Shown here in pieces: positions 25,706 through 35,111 of a DNA stretch of 64,000 nucleotides. The first letter of the stretch is position 1; each line of letters begins with the position of its first letter. Under the pieces are notes generated by a model that searched no databases, had not been told where the DNA came from, and saw only the letters and a program-made list of their open reading frames with translations. Position numbers and translations under genes: made by a program. Source of the stretch: Nitrospira sp. (GTDB lineage: Bacteria > Nitrospirota > Nitrospiria > Nitrospirales > Nitrospiraceae); NCBI GenBank assembly GCA_030123565.1, contig CP126122.1:1065001-1129000 (forward strand), in the 5' to 3' direction.

Positions 25706-28700
25706 GTGGTCAGACATCCGGCCGTAACCATTCCCCCTTGTGAAACGATTCTTGATGTACTGCGTTGGCGGGCTGAACACCAGCCGGACCAGAGGGCTTA
25801 CGTCTTCCTGCGGGATGGAGTGAGCGGCGATACCTTCCTGACGTACGGAGAACTGGACGCCAAGGCTCGCGCGATCGCCGGATATCTCCAATCTCGTTTC
25901 AAGCCAGGCGAGCGCCTCCTCCTGGTCTACCCCCCTGGGCTCGATTTCGTGCAGGCATTCTGGGGCGCCCTCTATGCCGGGCTGATCGCCGTGCCGGTCC
26001 CGCCACCCGATGCCTTCCGTCTGAAGTCCGGTATCGCACGACTGCAAAGCATCGCCGAGGATGCCGCTCCGGCCGGGGCGCTGAGTACGGGGCAGATCCT
26101 CGCCCTGCTTCGTGAACTGGGACCGACTGGTGGTTCGATACAGCCGGAAAATTGGATCAATCTCGATGACATAGGGTCGGAAGCTTCTTCCTGCTTGAGC
26201 TCGGCATGCCCGATCCCTTCTGCCCTGGCCTATCTGCAATATACGTCCGGCTCCACCTCCGCGCCCAAAGGGGTCATGGTCAGTCACGGGAACATGGCCG
26301 CTCAGAGCCGCTGTATTACCGAAGCTGGCTGTTATGATGCCGAATCCGTCACCCTATCCTGGATGCCGCATTTTCACGACTATGGATTGGTGAAGGGGAT
26401 CATACAGCCTGCCTGGATCGGGCGACCGTCCTACCTCATGTCCCCGCTCACATTCTTGAAACGTCCGCTGCGCTGGCTGGAAGCCATTCAACGTTTTCAG
26501 GTCACGCACAGCGGCGGTCCCAACTTCGCCTATCGCCACTGTGTGGAGGCCCTCACAGCGGAAGAGCGCCTGAAGCTGGACCTCACCGGTTGGAAGGTGG
26601 CCAGCTGCGGGGCGGAACCGATTGCGCCAGACACCATCGACCGATTCGTCGAAAGGTTCGCTCCGGCCGGATTCAGGCGGGAGGCATTCTTCCCCGCCTA
26701 CGGGATGGCGGAATATACGTTGCTGATTTCCCTGAAGCTGGAGGGGGTGCCGCCGACCGTGCAATCGCTTGATCCTGCGGCATTGGAACAGGGGGTGGTC
26801 CGCCCGGCTGAGCCAGCCGCTTCACCGGTTCGACAGGTGGTCGGGTGCGGGGTTCCGGTCGGTGATACGAAGGTCGTCATCGTCCATCCGGAGACCCTGT
26901 CTCGTTGCGCGGCGCAACAGGTCGGCGAAATCTGGCTGGCGGGGGCCAGTACCACCCAGGGCTATTGGAACAATCCGGACGACACGTCGCACACGTTCGG
27001 CGCGACCCTCCGCGATACGTGCGAAGGACCGTTCCTGCGGACCGGCGACCTGGGGTTTGTGAAGGAAGGCGAAGTCTTCGTGACGGGGCGGTTGAAAGAC
27101 CTGTTGATCGTTCGAGGGAGAAACCACTATCCCCAGGACATCGAACGGACGGTGGAACGATGCCATGCCCTCTGTCGCGCGGGCGGTGCCGCCGCGTTTT
27201 CACTGCAGGAAGGCGGTGAGGAAGTCGTCGTGGTCGTGCAGGAGGTCGAACGACAGGCGGAGGCGTCGAATGTCGAAGAGTTGGCCGGTGCCGTTCGCTC
27301 CGCCGTATCGGAACAACATGACCTCCATGTTGCAACGGTCGTTTTCATCAAGGCCGGAACTCTCCCTAAGACCTCGAGCGGGAAGGTGCAGCGACGGGCC
27401 TGCCGCGAGCAATTTCTCGCCGGTCGGCTTGCGACCATCGGACAGAGCCTATCGCGACGACCGGTACAGTCTGTCGCCACTAGGGTCGCCAAGCCTGAAG
27501 ACCTGCCAGTGCTTTCGTCCGAGGCCGGACGGCAACGAATCGAGCAGGATCTTCGAACGCTGGTTGCCGATCGCCTGGGGTGCAGCCGAGAGTCAATCCC
27601 CTGTGACCGGCCGGTCCATCTTTTTGGAATCGATTCGTTGATGGCGGCCGAGGTGTTGCATCGGGTGGAGGAACAATTCGGCGTCTCGCTTTCGTTACAG
27701 GCCCTATTGGGAGGGGCGACGCTCGACGATCTGGTCGTCACGATCGCCCAAGAGACCATCCGTTCCAAGCGCCAACCCCTGGCGGCCATGCTTCCGGAAA
27801 TAACGCAGGCGGAGCAGGGGAATCTGTGCCTCCTCTCCGACAACCAGGCGGCCCTGTGGTTCCTGAGTCAATTGGCCCCCGACAGCGCCGCTGCCAATGT
27901 CTCGGTCTTGCTGCATCTGCCGCCGAGGATCGATGAGGCCGCGCTGCGACAGGCCCTTGAACGACTCGCAGAACGGCATGCGATCCTGCGGACGACCTAT
28001 GAGACCCAGCAGGAGATTCCCGTTCAGCGGATTCACGTTCGCCTGCCCTTCAGCTGGACCGGTCACGACGCCACCGCGTGGGGCTGGGCGCGCCTGCGTC
28101 AGGAGGCGATGGAGGCGGCGGCCCTTCCCTTCGATCTCCTCCAGGGGCCGGTTTGGCGGGCAGCGTTCTTTCATCGCGAACAGGGCCCGTTTCTGCTGCT
28201 GGTCGCCCATCACATCGCAGTGGACGGCTGGTCGATGACTCTGTTGATGGACGAACTCAAACAACACTACGCCTCCGCACAGGTTTCATTTGCGGGAACG
28301 GCGGATAAGATCGGTCCTGCGCCGACTCCCTATAGTGAATTCGTCGGTTGGCATCGAACGTTGCTGGAAGGCGAGGAGGGCCGTCGCCTGTCGGAATATT
28401 GGAAGGCCAGGCTGACGGGGGAATTGCCGAACTACGACGTCTTGTATGACCGGCACCAGACCACCGTCGAACCAAGCCGCTATGTTTGGCAGGCCTTCCA
28501 TGTCGACCAGGGATTGGTGGAACGGCTCAAGACTTTCGCCCGGGCGGAAGGCACGACGTTGTATGCCGTCTGTCTGGCTGCGCTGCAAGTGTTGCTCTAT
28601 CGCTACACCGATCAGGAAGACGTGATGATCGCGACTCCTTCGTTCGGTCGCAGTCGGTCACGATTCGCTCGGACGGTCGGGGACTTCGTGAACATGTTGG

Positions 28701-31700
28701 TCTTGCGGGTCAGCCTTCAGGCGGACCGGACCGGTCGCGATCTCCTCGCGCAGACCAGGCGCACCCTGCTGGAGGCGCTCGACCATCAGGACTATCCCTA
28801 CGCGCGGCTCGTCTCGGACCTGCGACCGGCACGCGATTTTCAGCGTGCGCCGCTGGCGCAGGTGCTCTTCGTGCTGCAACCGTTCAGATTGCTGGCCGAA
28901 CTCGATGAACGAACGGGCTTGTCGACTCCGTCATCCCCGGGGGAGGGACCGGGAGCCTGGGAGGCCTATGTCATCCCCCAACAGAGCGGACAATTCGATC
29001 TCTGCGTGGAACTCGCGGAATCGGCGCAGGGATTGAGCGGGTATGTCGAATACAAGGAAGGGTTGTTCACACCGGACAGGGTGGCGCGGCTGCAGGAACA
29101 TTACGTGCAGGTCTTGGAAGGTCTTGTGACCGACCCCGCCGCGCCTATCGGCTTGTTGCCCCTCATGTCCGAAGCCGAGCGGCGCGAGACCGTGCTCGCA
29201 TGGGGTCAGCCTCAGAAATCCGTCGAGGTCGGACAGTGCCTCCATCGACTGATCGAGGCGCAGGTGCAGCGGACTCCCGATGCGATCGCGGTCAGACAGG
29301 ACCATGAGGAACTGACCTATCGGGAGTTGAATGGACGGGCGAATCGTCTGGCCCATTACCTGCGCCGGCGTGGGGTGGCTCCCGGCGTGGTCGTCGGGCT
29401 GTGCCTCGAACGGTCGCTCAATTTGATCGTCGGGATGTTGGGCATTCTGAAATCGGGCGGGGCCTACTTGCCCTTGGATGCCGACTATCCGACCGATCGG
29501 CTGGAATATATGTTGCGGGACAGTCAGGTTCGGGTGCTGGTGACCCAGCAGGATCAGTTGGGCCGGTTACCGGCCACGAATCCCCATACCGTCTGTCTCG
29601 ATTCTGAATGGGCTACCATTGCGCGGTTTCCCGACAGCCCGGTCGAGGGGACGGAGGCTTCGGACAATCTGGCCTATGTCATCTACACTTCCGGTTCCAC
29701 CGGCCATCCCAAGGGGGTGATGATCGAACATCGATCGATCGCCAACTATGTGCACGCCATTACCGGCATCGTCGGGTTGACGGCGCGCGATCGGGTGCTC
29801 CAGTTCGCCTCACTGAGTTTCGACACGGCGGCCGAAGAAATTTTTCCCTGCCTCACGACCGGCGGGACGCTGCTGTTGAGGACCCCCACGATGGTCGATT
29901 CCGTTTCGGGCTTCCTGGACCGGTGCCGCGACTGGCAGGTGACGGTCTTGGACCTGCCGACCGCCTATTGGCATGAAGTCGTCGCGCACATGGAATCTGA
30001 GCGGCTCATTTTTCCGGAATCCGTGACGACCGTCATCATCGGCGGTGAGCGTGTCCTGCCCCAGATCGTGCAACGTTGGGCGAAGCTGGTCGGCAAAACC
30101 GTTCGCCTGCTGAATACCTATGGGCCGACGGAAACGACGGTCGCGGTGACGGTCTCCGACCTGACCGGGGTCGGTGCGGACGGGGACCTGCAAGGCGACC
30201 TCCCGATCGGGCGGGTGGTTCCCCATGCTTCGGTGTATGTGCTGGATCGGCATCGGCAGCCGGTTCCGGTGGGCGTGGTTGGGGAACTCTATGTCGGCGG
30301 TGTGGGGGTTGCGCGGGGGTATAGGGGGCGGCCCGATTTGACCGAAGCGACATTCATTCCCGATCCGTTTTCAACCCAGGCGGGGGCGCGACTGTATCGG
30401 ACCGGCGATCTTGTGCGTTGGCGAGCCGACGCACAGCTGGACTATCGAGGCCGTGTCGATCGCCAGGTGAAGATTCGAGGGTATCGGATCGAGTTGGAAG
30501 AAATCGAGGCGGTCTTGAACCGGCATCAGGATCTGGAACGGGCCGTGGTCGAGGTGCGGGAAGATCAGCCGGGAGACAAGCGGATCGTCGCCTTCATGGT
30601 GCCTCGCCCCCACAACAGGCTGGGGCTCGTACAACTGCGGGAACAGCTTCGCCGCCAATTGCCCGCGCACATGATCCCCTCATCGTTCATCGAACTGGAA
30701 GCCCTTCCCTTGACGGCCAATGGAAAGGTCGATCGTCGGGCCCTCCGCGTCGCCGCCGACAGCCGTGCAGGCAAAGTCGAGTTGACGTCCGAGTACCTTG
30801 CCCCGCGGGATGCGACGGAGCAGATGTTGGCTCACATCTGGAGTGAAATCCTGCACGTCAAGGATGTCGGGGTGCAGGACAACTTTTTCGAATTGGGCGG
30901 CCATTCCCTGTTGGCCACGCAACTGGCGTCGAGGGTCCAAGCCCTGTTCCGGGTCGTGCTCCCGCTGCGGCAGGTGTTCGCGAGGCCGACGATCGCCACC
31001 TTGGCCGACGTGATCAGGCTGGCACAGGGTGGGAGAAATACGGCACAGGAGGCGGAACGGCGGATCATCACAAGGGTGGCGCGAGGAACGCCCCTGCCCC
31101 TGTCCTTTGCGCAGGAGCGGATGTGGTTCCTTTATCAATTGTCGCCAGACGCGGCCGCCTACAACATTCCAGCCAGCGTGCGGCTGCACGGCCCCCTCAA
31201 TAAGGCCGCCCTGCGCTGGAGTGTCGGTGAACTCGTTCGACGTCATGAAGCGCTCCGAACCACCTTCACGAACATCGACGGGCAGCCGCGCCAAGTGATC
31301 CACGCCTCATTGGAACCGTTCTGGGCCGATGACGATGTGCGGATGCTTCAGCAGGAATTGCGCGAACCGCGGGCGCAGGAACTGGCGACCGCCGAAGCCC
31401 GCCGTCCGTTCGATCTTGAACGGGGGCCGCTGCTGCGTATCCAGCTCATCCAGTTGGGTGAAGAAGATCATGTGTTGGTAATGAATACGCACCACATCAT
31501 TTCCGACCAATGGTCCTATGGGGTGATCGCCCGTGAACTGGTGGCCTGTTACAACGCCTTCTGTGCGGGCAAACCCTTCACCGTTCAACCGGAACTCGAG
31601 ATTCAATACGCCGATTTCGCCCAGTGGCAACGGGCCTGGCTCACCGGCCCCGCGCTGGCGGAACAACTCGCGCATTGGAAGGCCAAGTTGATCGATCTGC

Positions 31701-34700
31701 CGGTGGTGGCCCTGCCGTCCGACCGGCCGCGGCTGCCGGTTCACTCCTTCAAGGGCGATCACGTGTCGCTGGATCTGTCCTGGGCCTTGATGAATCGGCT
31801 CAAGCAGCTCAGCGTCCGCGAAGGGGTCACGCTCTACATGCTGTTCTTGACCGGGTTTTTCGCCCTCTTGTATCGCCTCACGCAACAGCGGGACCTGGTG
31901 ATCGGCACGCCGATCGCCAATCGCAACCGGCTGGAGGTCGAGGATTTGATCGGCACGTTCGTCAATACGTTGGTGCTGAGGACAGTTGTCACGGGCGACC
32001 TGACGTTCCGTGACTTGCTGGGGAAGGTGCGCGACCTGTCTCTCGATGCCTATGCGCATCAAGACATTCCTTTCGAAAAGCTCGTCGAGGAGTTGCGCCC
32101 GGATCGCAGCCAGGGCGGATTGCCGATGGTGCAGGTGCTCTTCAATTTCGCCAACACGCCGTTTGCGCGCACGGAGTTCCAACACCTGTCCTGGACACCT
32201 TACGAAGTGAGCCGCGGCGCCGCTCAGCTCGATCTGGGCCTCTCGATCGACCCGTACGCCTCGCGCAAGGCCTATCTGGAATTCAATACGGACCTGTTCG
32301 ACCGCATGACCGTCGAGCGGTGGTTGGATTGCTATCGGCATCTGATGGAGGCGGTTGTGGAACAGCCCGAGGAAAAGATCGGGCGTTTGGCGATATTCAC
32401 GGAACGGGAACGACAGCGAATCCTTCGGGAGTGGAACGCCACCGACATGCCGTTCGATCGCGAAGCCTGCTTTCCCCAATTGTTCGAAGCGCAGGTGAGC
32501 AGGACCCCCGACGCCACGGCCGTGACGTTCGAGGGCGTCGAACTGTCCTATGGGGAACTGAATCGCCGCGTGAACCGGCTGGCACATCACCTGCGCGAAC
32601 AGGGGGTGGGACCGGACGTGGTGGTGCCGGTGTTTCTGGAGCGATCGCTTGAACTGCTCATCAGCTTGCTGGCCATTATGAAAGCCGGCGGCGCCTATCT
32701 TCCGTTGGTTCCGGGGTTGCCGGTGCGGAGGCTCGCGACCATGATCGAGGCCGGCCAGGCGGCCGTACTTGTGACTGATTCCAGTCTCCTCGCGGGGCTG
32801 CCGCACCATCAACTTCATGTGTTGTGCATGGACCGCGACGCGGATCTGTTGGCGCGTTATCCTTCCGACAACCCTTCGCCCGTCGCCGGATCCCGACACC
32901 TCGCCTATGTGCTGTTCACCTCCGGATCAACCGGTCAGCCGAAGGGGGTGGAGATCGAACATCGAGCCCTGGTGAATTTCCTCCTGTCGATGCAGCGTGA
33001 GCCCGGTATGACCAGCCGCGATGTCATGATGGCCCTCACGCCGCTCTCCTTCGACATCGCCGGGCTGGAACTGTATCTTCCGCTGTTGGCGGGAGCGGGA
33101 ATCATCCTGGCGAACCGTCGGCAGGCGATGGATGGGCCCTGGTTACAGCGGGAACTCGACCAGGGCCGAGTCACCGTCATGCAGGCGACTCCTGCCACCT
33201 GGCGCATCGTGCTGCAAGCGGGATGGCAGGGCGGGCGAAGGGTAAAGGTGCTCTGCGGCGGCGAATCCTTGTCCCGCGAACTTGCCCAAGAGTTGCTGGC
33301 CAGGGCGGGATCCCTCTGGAATGTCTATGGACCGACGGAGACGACCATTTGGTCGACGTTGGAGCGGGTGCGTACCGCCGAACGTCCTGTTTCCCTTGGG
33401 CGCCCCATCGCCAATACCCAGGTCTATGTATTGGATCCCAACCGGGAGCCTGTGCCGGTGGGAATCCCCGGGGAGTTGTACATCGGTGGAACAGGCCTCG
33501 CGCGTGGGTATAGGGGCGCGCCTCACTTGACCGAAGAGCGATTCGTTTCCAGTCCGTTTCGAACAGGAGAGCGGCTCTATCGCACGGGGGACCAGGTCAA
33601 GTGGTTGCCGGACGGCAGGTTGGAGTACGTCGGCCGCATCGATCACCAAGTCAAGCTGCGCGGGTTCCGGATCGAGTTGGGAGAAATCGAATCGGTGCTG
33701 GCGGAACATCCGACCGTCAAACAGGCGGTGGTCGTCGTGCGGGAAGATGCTCCGGGGGACAAACGACTGGTGGCCTATGTGACGGCCAAAGACGGACAGA
33801 TCTGCGATCCACAGACGCTTCGCCGTGCGCTCCGCGAGGCGATTCCGGACTATATGGTGCCGGCCGCCATCGTGCCCCTCGCGGAGTTTCCACTCACGCC
33901 GAACGGAAAGGTCGATCGCAGCACATTGCCGGTTCCGTCGGCGGAGCCGGTCCATGACGGCCCCCAGGCGATCGAGCCGCGGAATCGCATCGAACTCCAG
34001 TTGGCCGCGATTTGGGAGCAGGTCTTGGGGATCACGCCGATCGGCATCCGCGACAATTTCTTTGCGCTGGGGGGCTATTCTCTGCTGGCGCTGCGGATGT
34101 TCAGCGCGATCGAGCAGACCTTCGGCACCCGCCTGCCGATGGCCCTGCTCTTTCAGGCGCCGACGATCGAGCAGTTGGCGGATGTCCTCGCCGACGAAGG
34201 CTGTACGGTGCGCTGGCGGTCCTTGGTCGCCGTCCAGCCGGAGGGAAAGCAGCCGCCGTTCTTCGCGGTTCCGGGAGTCGGGGGCAATGTGCTCGTGTTC
34301 GCCCGTTTGGCCAAATTGCTGGGCAACGATCAACCATTCTACGGCCTGCAGGCACGCGGCTTGGACGGGAAAGAAAAGCCCTTTATGAGGGTGGAAGACA
34401 TGGCCGCGCATTACATCGACGAAATCAGGTCGGTCCAGCCGCAGGGACCCTATCTCATCGGAGGGACCTGCACCGGAGGACTGGCCGCCTATGAGATCGC
34501 GCAGCAGCTCACGGCGCAAGGAGAGAAGGTGATTCTGGCGGTCATAGAATCGTGGCACCCTCGCTCCTACCTCACCCATTGGAGCAGGCCGCCCTACCAG
34601 CTCTGGCCCATCCTGTTCGTGGGGATGAAGATCGCGACGTACCTTCGTCTCATGCTCGGACTGCCCGTGCGGGAGTGGTCAACGTTCTGGAGAGGAAAGT

Positions 34701-35086
34701 TGAAACGGCTCTGGAGTCTCATGCACCATACAGAAGCGGCCGAGGATCAGGACGAATTCTTGTACAAGGACCAGGTGACCTACGCCACCTTCCATGCAGT
34801 GGCGCGGTACCGGTTGAAACCGTTGCGAGCGCAGGTCTTGAATGTGATTGCTTCCAAACATCCGCTCACCAATTCGACCGAGGACACCAGACTGGTCTTC
34901 GGCGAGGCGGCCATGGAGATGAGCCGCACGGTCTATCTGCCGGCGGAAGATTCGGGACGGCTCTTCGTCGCGCCGCAGGTGCAAGAGCTGGCGATTCAGC
35001 TCCGGACGTTTTGGCAAGAGGCCTGGGCCATGCTCGGTCACAAGCCGGATGAGAGCGGAAAGGGACCGTCGTCGCGAGCAGCTTAG
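25706..35086 (+). CDS. Non-ribosomal peptide synthetase FAAL-ACP-C-A-PCP-C-A-PCP-TE
   Basis: The 3126-residue assembly line has these parts (approximate residues). A fatty acyl-AMP ligase spans 1-590 (YTSGSTSAPKGVMVSHGNM, SWMPHFHDYGLVKG, THSGGPNFAY). The ACP has Ser in FGIDSLMAAE (~643). C1 spans 710-1150 (HHIAVDGWS). A1 spans 1178-1690 (YTSGSTGHPKGVM, YGPTETT). PCP1 has FELGGHSLLA (~1730), C2 has HHIISDQWS (~1930) and A2 spans 2255-2750. PCP2 has FALGGYSLLAL (~2788) and the thioesterase spans 2850-3126. The A2 pocket reads by eye D-I-L-Q-L-G-V-I-W-K, close to the known glycine code. A1 reads D-T-E-D-I-G-T-V-A-K, with two acidic pocket residues and no assignment I trust. The TE nucleophile motif is GGTCTGG, Cys for Ser. 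There are no epimerisation or methylation domains. The predicted product is an N-acyl-aminoacyl-glycine type lipodipeptide. Confidence 0.93.
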   Translation: MVRHPAVTIPPCETILDVLRWRAEHQPDQRAYVFLRDGVSGDTFLTYGELDAKARAIAGYLQSRFKPGERLLLVYPPGLDFVQAFWGALYAGLIAVPVPPPDAFRLKSGIARLQSIAEDAAPAGALSTGQILALLRELGPTGGSIQPENWINLDDIGSEASSCLSSACPIPSALAYLQYTSGSTSAPKGVMVSHGNMAAQSRCITEAGCYDAESVTLSWMPHFHDYGLVKGIIQPAWIGRPSYLMSPLTFLKRPLRWLEAIQRFQVTHSGGPNFAYRHCVEALTAEERLKLDLTGWKVASCGAEPIAPDTIDRFVERFAPAGFRREAFFPAYGMAEYTLLISLKLEGVPPTVQSLDPAALEQGVVRPAEPAASPVRQVVGCGVPVGDTKVVIVHPETLSRCAAQQVGEIWLAGASTTQGYWNNPDDTSHTFGATLRDTCEGPFLRTGDLGFVKEGEVFVTGRLKDLLIVRGRNHYPQDIERTVERCHALCRAGGAAAFSLQEGGEEVVVVVQEVERQAEASNVEELAGAVRSAVSEQHDLHVATVVFIKAGTLPKTSSGKVQRRACREQFLAGRLATIGQSLSRRPVQSVATRVAKPEDLPVLSSEAGRQRIEQDLRTLVADRLGCSRESIPCDRPVHLFGIDSLMAAEVLHRVEEQFGVSLSLQALLGGATLDDLVVTIAQETIRSKRQPLAAMLPEITQAEQGNLCLLSDNQAALWFLSQLAPDSAAANVSVLLHLPPRIDEAALRQALERLAERHAILRTTYETQQEIPVQRIHVRLPFSWTGHDATAWGWARLRQEAMEAAALPFDLLQGPVWRAAFFHREQGPFLLLVAHHIAVDGWSMTLLMDELKQHYASAQVSFAGTADKIGPAPTPYSEFVGWHRTLLEGEEGRRLSEYWKARLTGELPNYDVLYDRHQTTVEPSRYVWQAFHVDQGLVERLKTFARAEGTTLYAVCLAALQVLLYRYTDQEDVMIATPSFGRSRSRFARTVGDFVNMLVLRVSLQADRTGRDLLAQTRRTLLEALDHQDYPYARLVSDLRPARDFQRAPLAQVLFVLQPFRLLAELDERTGLSTPSSPGEGPGAWEAYVIPQQSGQFDLCVELAESAQGLSGYVEYKEGLFTPDRVARLQEHYVQVLEGLVTDPAAPIGLLPLMSEAERRETVLAWGQPQKSVEVGQCLHRLIEAQVQRTPDAIAVRQDHEELTYRELNGRANRLAHYLRRRGVAPGVVVGLCLERSLNLIVGMLGILKSGGAYLPLDADYPTDRLEYMLRDSQVRVLVTQQDQLGRLPATNPHTVCLDSEWATIARFPDSPVEGTEASDNLAYVIYTSGSTGHPKGVMIEHRSIANYVHAITGIVGLTARDRVLQFASLSFDTAAEEIFPCLTTGGTLLLRTPTMVDSVSGFLDRCRDWQVTVLDLPTAYWHEVVAHMESERLIFPESVTTVIIGGERVLPQIVQRWAKLVGKTVRLLNTYGPTETTVAVTVSDLTGVGADGDLQGDLPIGRVVPHASVYVLDRHRQPVPVGVVGELYVGGVGVARGYRGRPDLTEATFIPDPFSTQAGARLYRTGDLVRWRADAQLDYRGRVDRQVKIRGYRIELEEIEAVLNRHQDLERAVVEVREDQPGDKRIVAFMVPRPHNRLGLVQLREQLRRQLPAHMIPSSFIELEALPLTANGKVDRRALRVAADSRAGKVELTSEYLAPRDATEQMLAHIWSEILHVKDVGVQDNFFELGGHSLLATQLASRVQALFRVVLPLRQVFARPTIATLADVIRLAQGGRNTAQEAERRIITRVARGTPLPLSFAQERMWFLYQLSPDAAAYNIPASVRLHGPLNKAALRWSVGELVRRHEALRTTFTNIDGQPRQVIHASLEPFWADDDVRMLQQELREPRAQELATAEARRPFDLERGPLLRIQLIQLGEEDHVLVMNTHHIISDQWSYGVIARELVACYNAFCAGKPFTVQPELEIQYADFAQWQRAWLTGPALAEQLAHWKAKLIDLPVVALPSDRPRLPVHSFKGDHVSLDLSWALMNRLKQLSVREGVTLYMLFLTGFFALLYRLTQQRDLVIGTPIANRNRLEVEDLIGTFVNTLVLRTVVTGDLTFRDLLGKVRDLSLDAYAHQDIPFEKLVEELRPDRSQGGLPMVQVLFNFANTPFARTEFQHLSWTPYEVSRGAAQLDLGLSIDPYASRKAYLEFNTDLFDRMTVERWLDCYRHLMEAVVEQPEEKIGRLAIFTERERQRILREWNATDMPFDREACFPQLFEAQVSRTPDATAVTFEGVELSYGELNRRVNRLAHHLREQGVGPDVVVPVFLERSLELLISLLAIMKAGGAYLPLVPGLPVRRLATMIEAGQAAVLVTDSSLLAGLPHHQLHVLCMDRDADLLARYPSDNPSPVAGSRHLAYVLFTSGSTGQPKGVEIEHRALVNFLLSMQREPGMTSRDVMMALTPLSFDIAGLELYLPLLAGAGIILANRRQAMDGPWLQRELDQGRVTVMQATPATWRIVLQAGWQGGRRVKVLCGGESLSRELAQELLARAGSLWNVYGPTETTIWSTLERVRTAERPVSLGRPIANTQVYVLDPNREPVPVGIPGELYIGGTGLARGYRGAPHLTEERFVSSPFRTGERLYRTGDQVKWLPDGRLEYVGRIDHQVKLRGFRIELGEIESVLAEHPTVKQAVVVVREDAPGDKRLVAYVTAKDGQICDPQTLRRALREAIPDYMVPAAIVPLAEFPLTPNGKVDRSTLPVPSAEPVHDGPQAIEPRNRIELQLAAIWEQVLGITPIGIRDNFFALGGYSLLALRMFSAIEQTFGTRLPMALLFQAPTIEQLADVLADEGCTVRWRSLVAVQPEGKQPPFFAVPGVGGNVLVFARLAKLLGNDQPFYGLQARGLDGKEKPFMRVEDMAAHYIDEIRSVQPQGPYLIGGTCTGGLAAYEIAQQLTAQGEKVILAVIESWHPRSYLTHWSRPPYQLWPILFVGMKIATYLRLMLGLPVREWSTFWRGKLKRLWSLMHHTEAAEDQDEFLYKDQVTYATFHAVARYRLKPLRAQVLNVIASKHPLTNSTEDTRLVFGEAAMEMSRTVYLPAEDSGRLFVAPQVQELAIQLRTFWQEAWAMLGHKPDESGKGPSSRAA

Positions 35087-35111
35087 CCGGTCGCACGGCG
35101 GTATCCTCACC

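Noticed and set aside
31307..34579. Long minus-strand ORFs (530 and 478 aa) within the NRPS
   Set aside because: They are antisense shadows of clear C and A domains.
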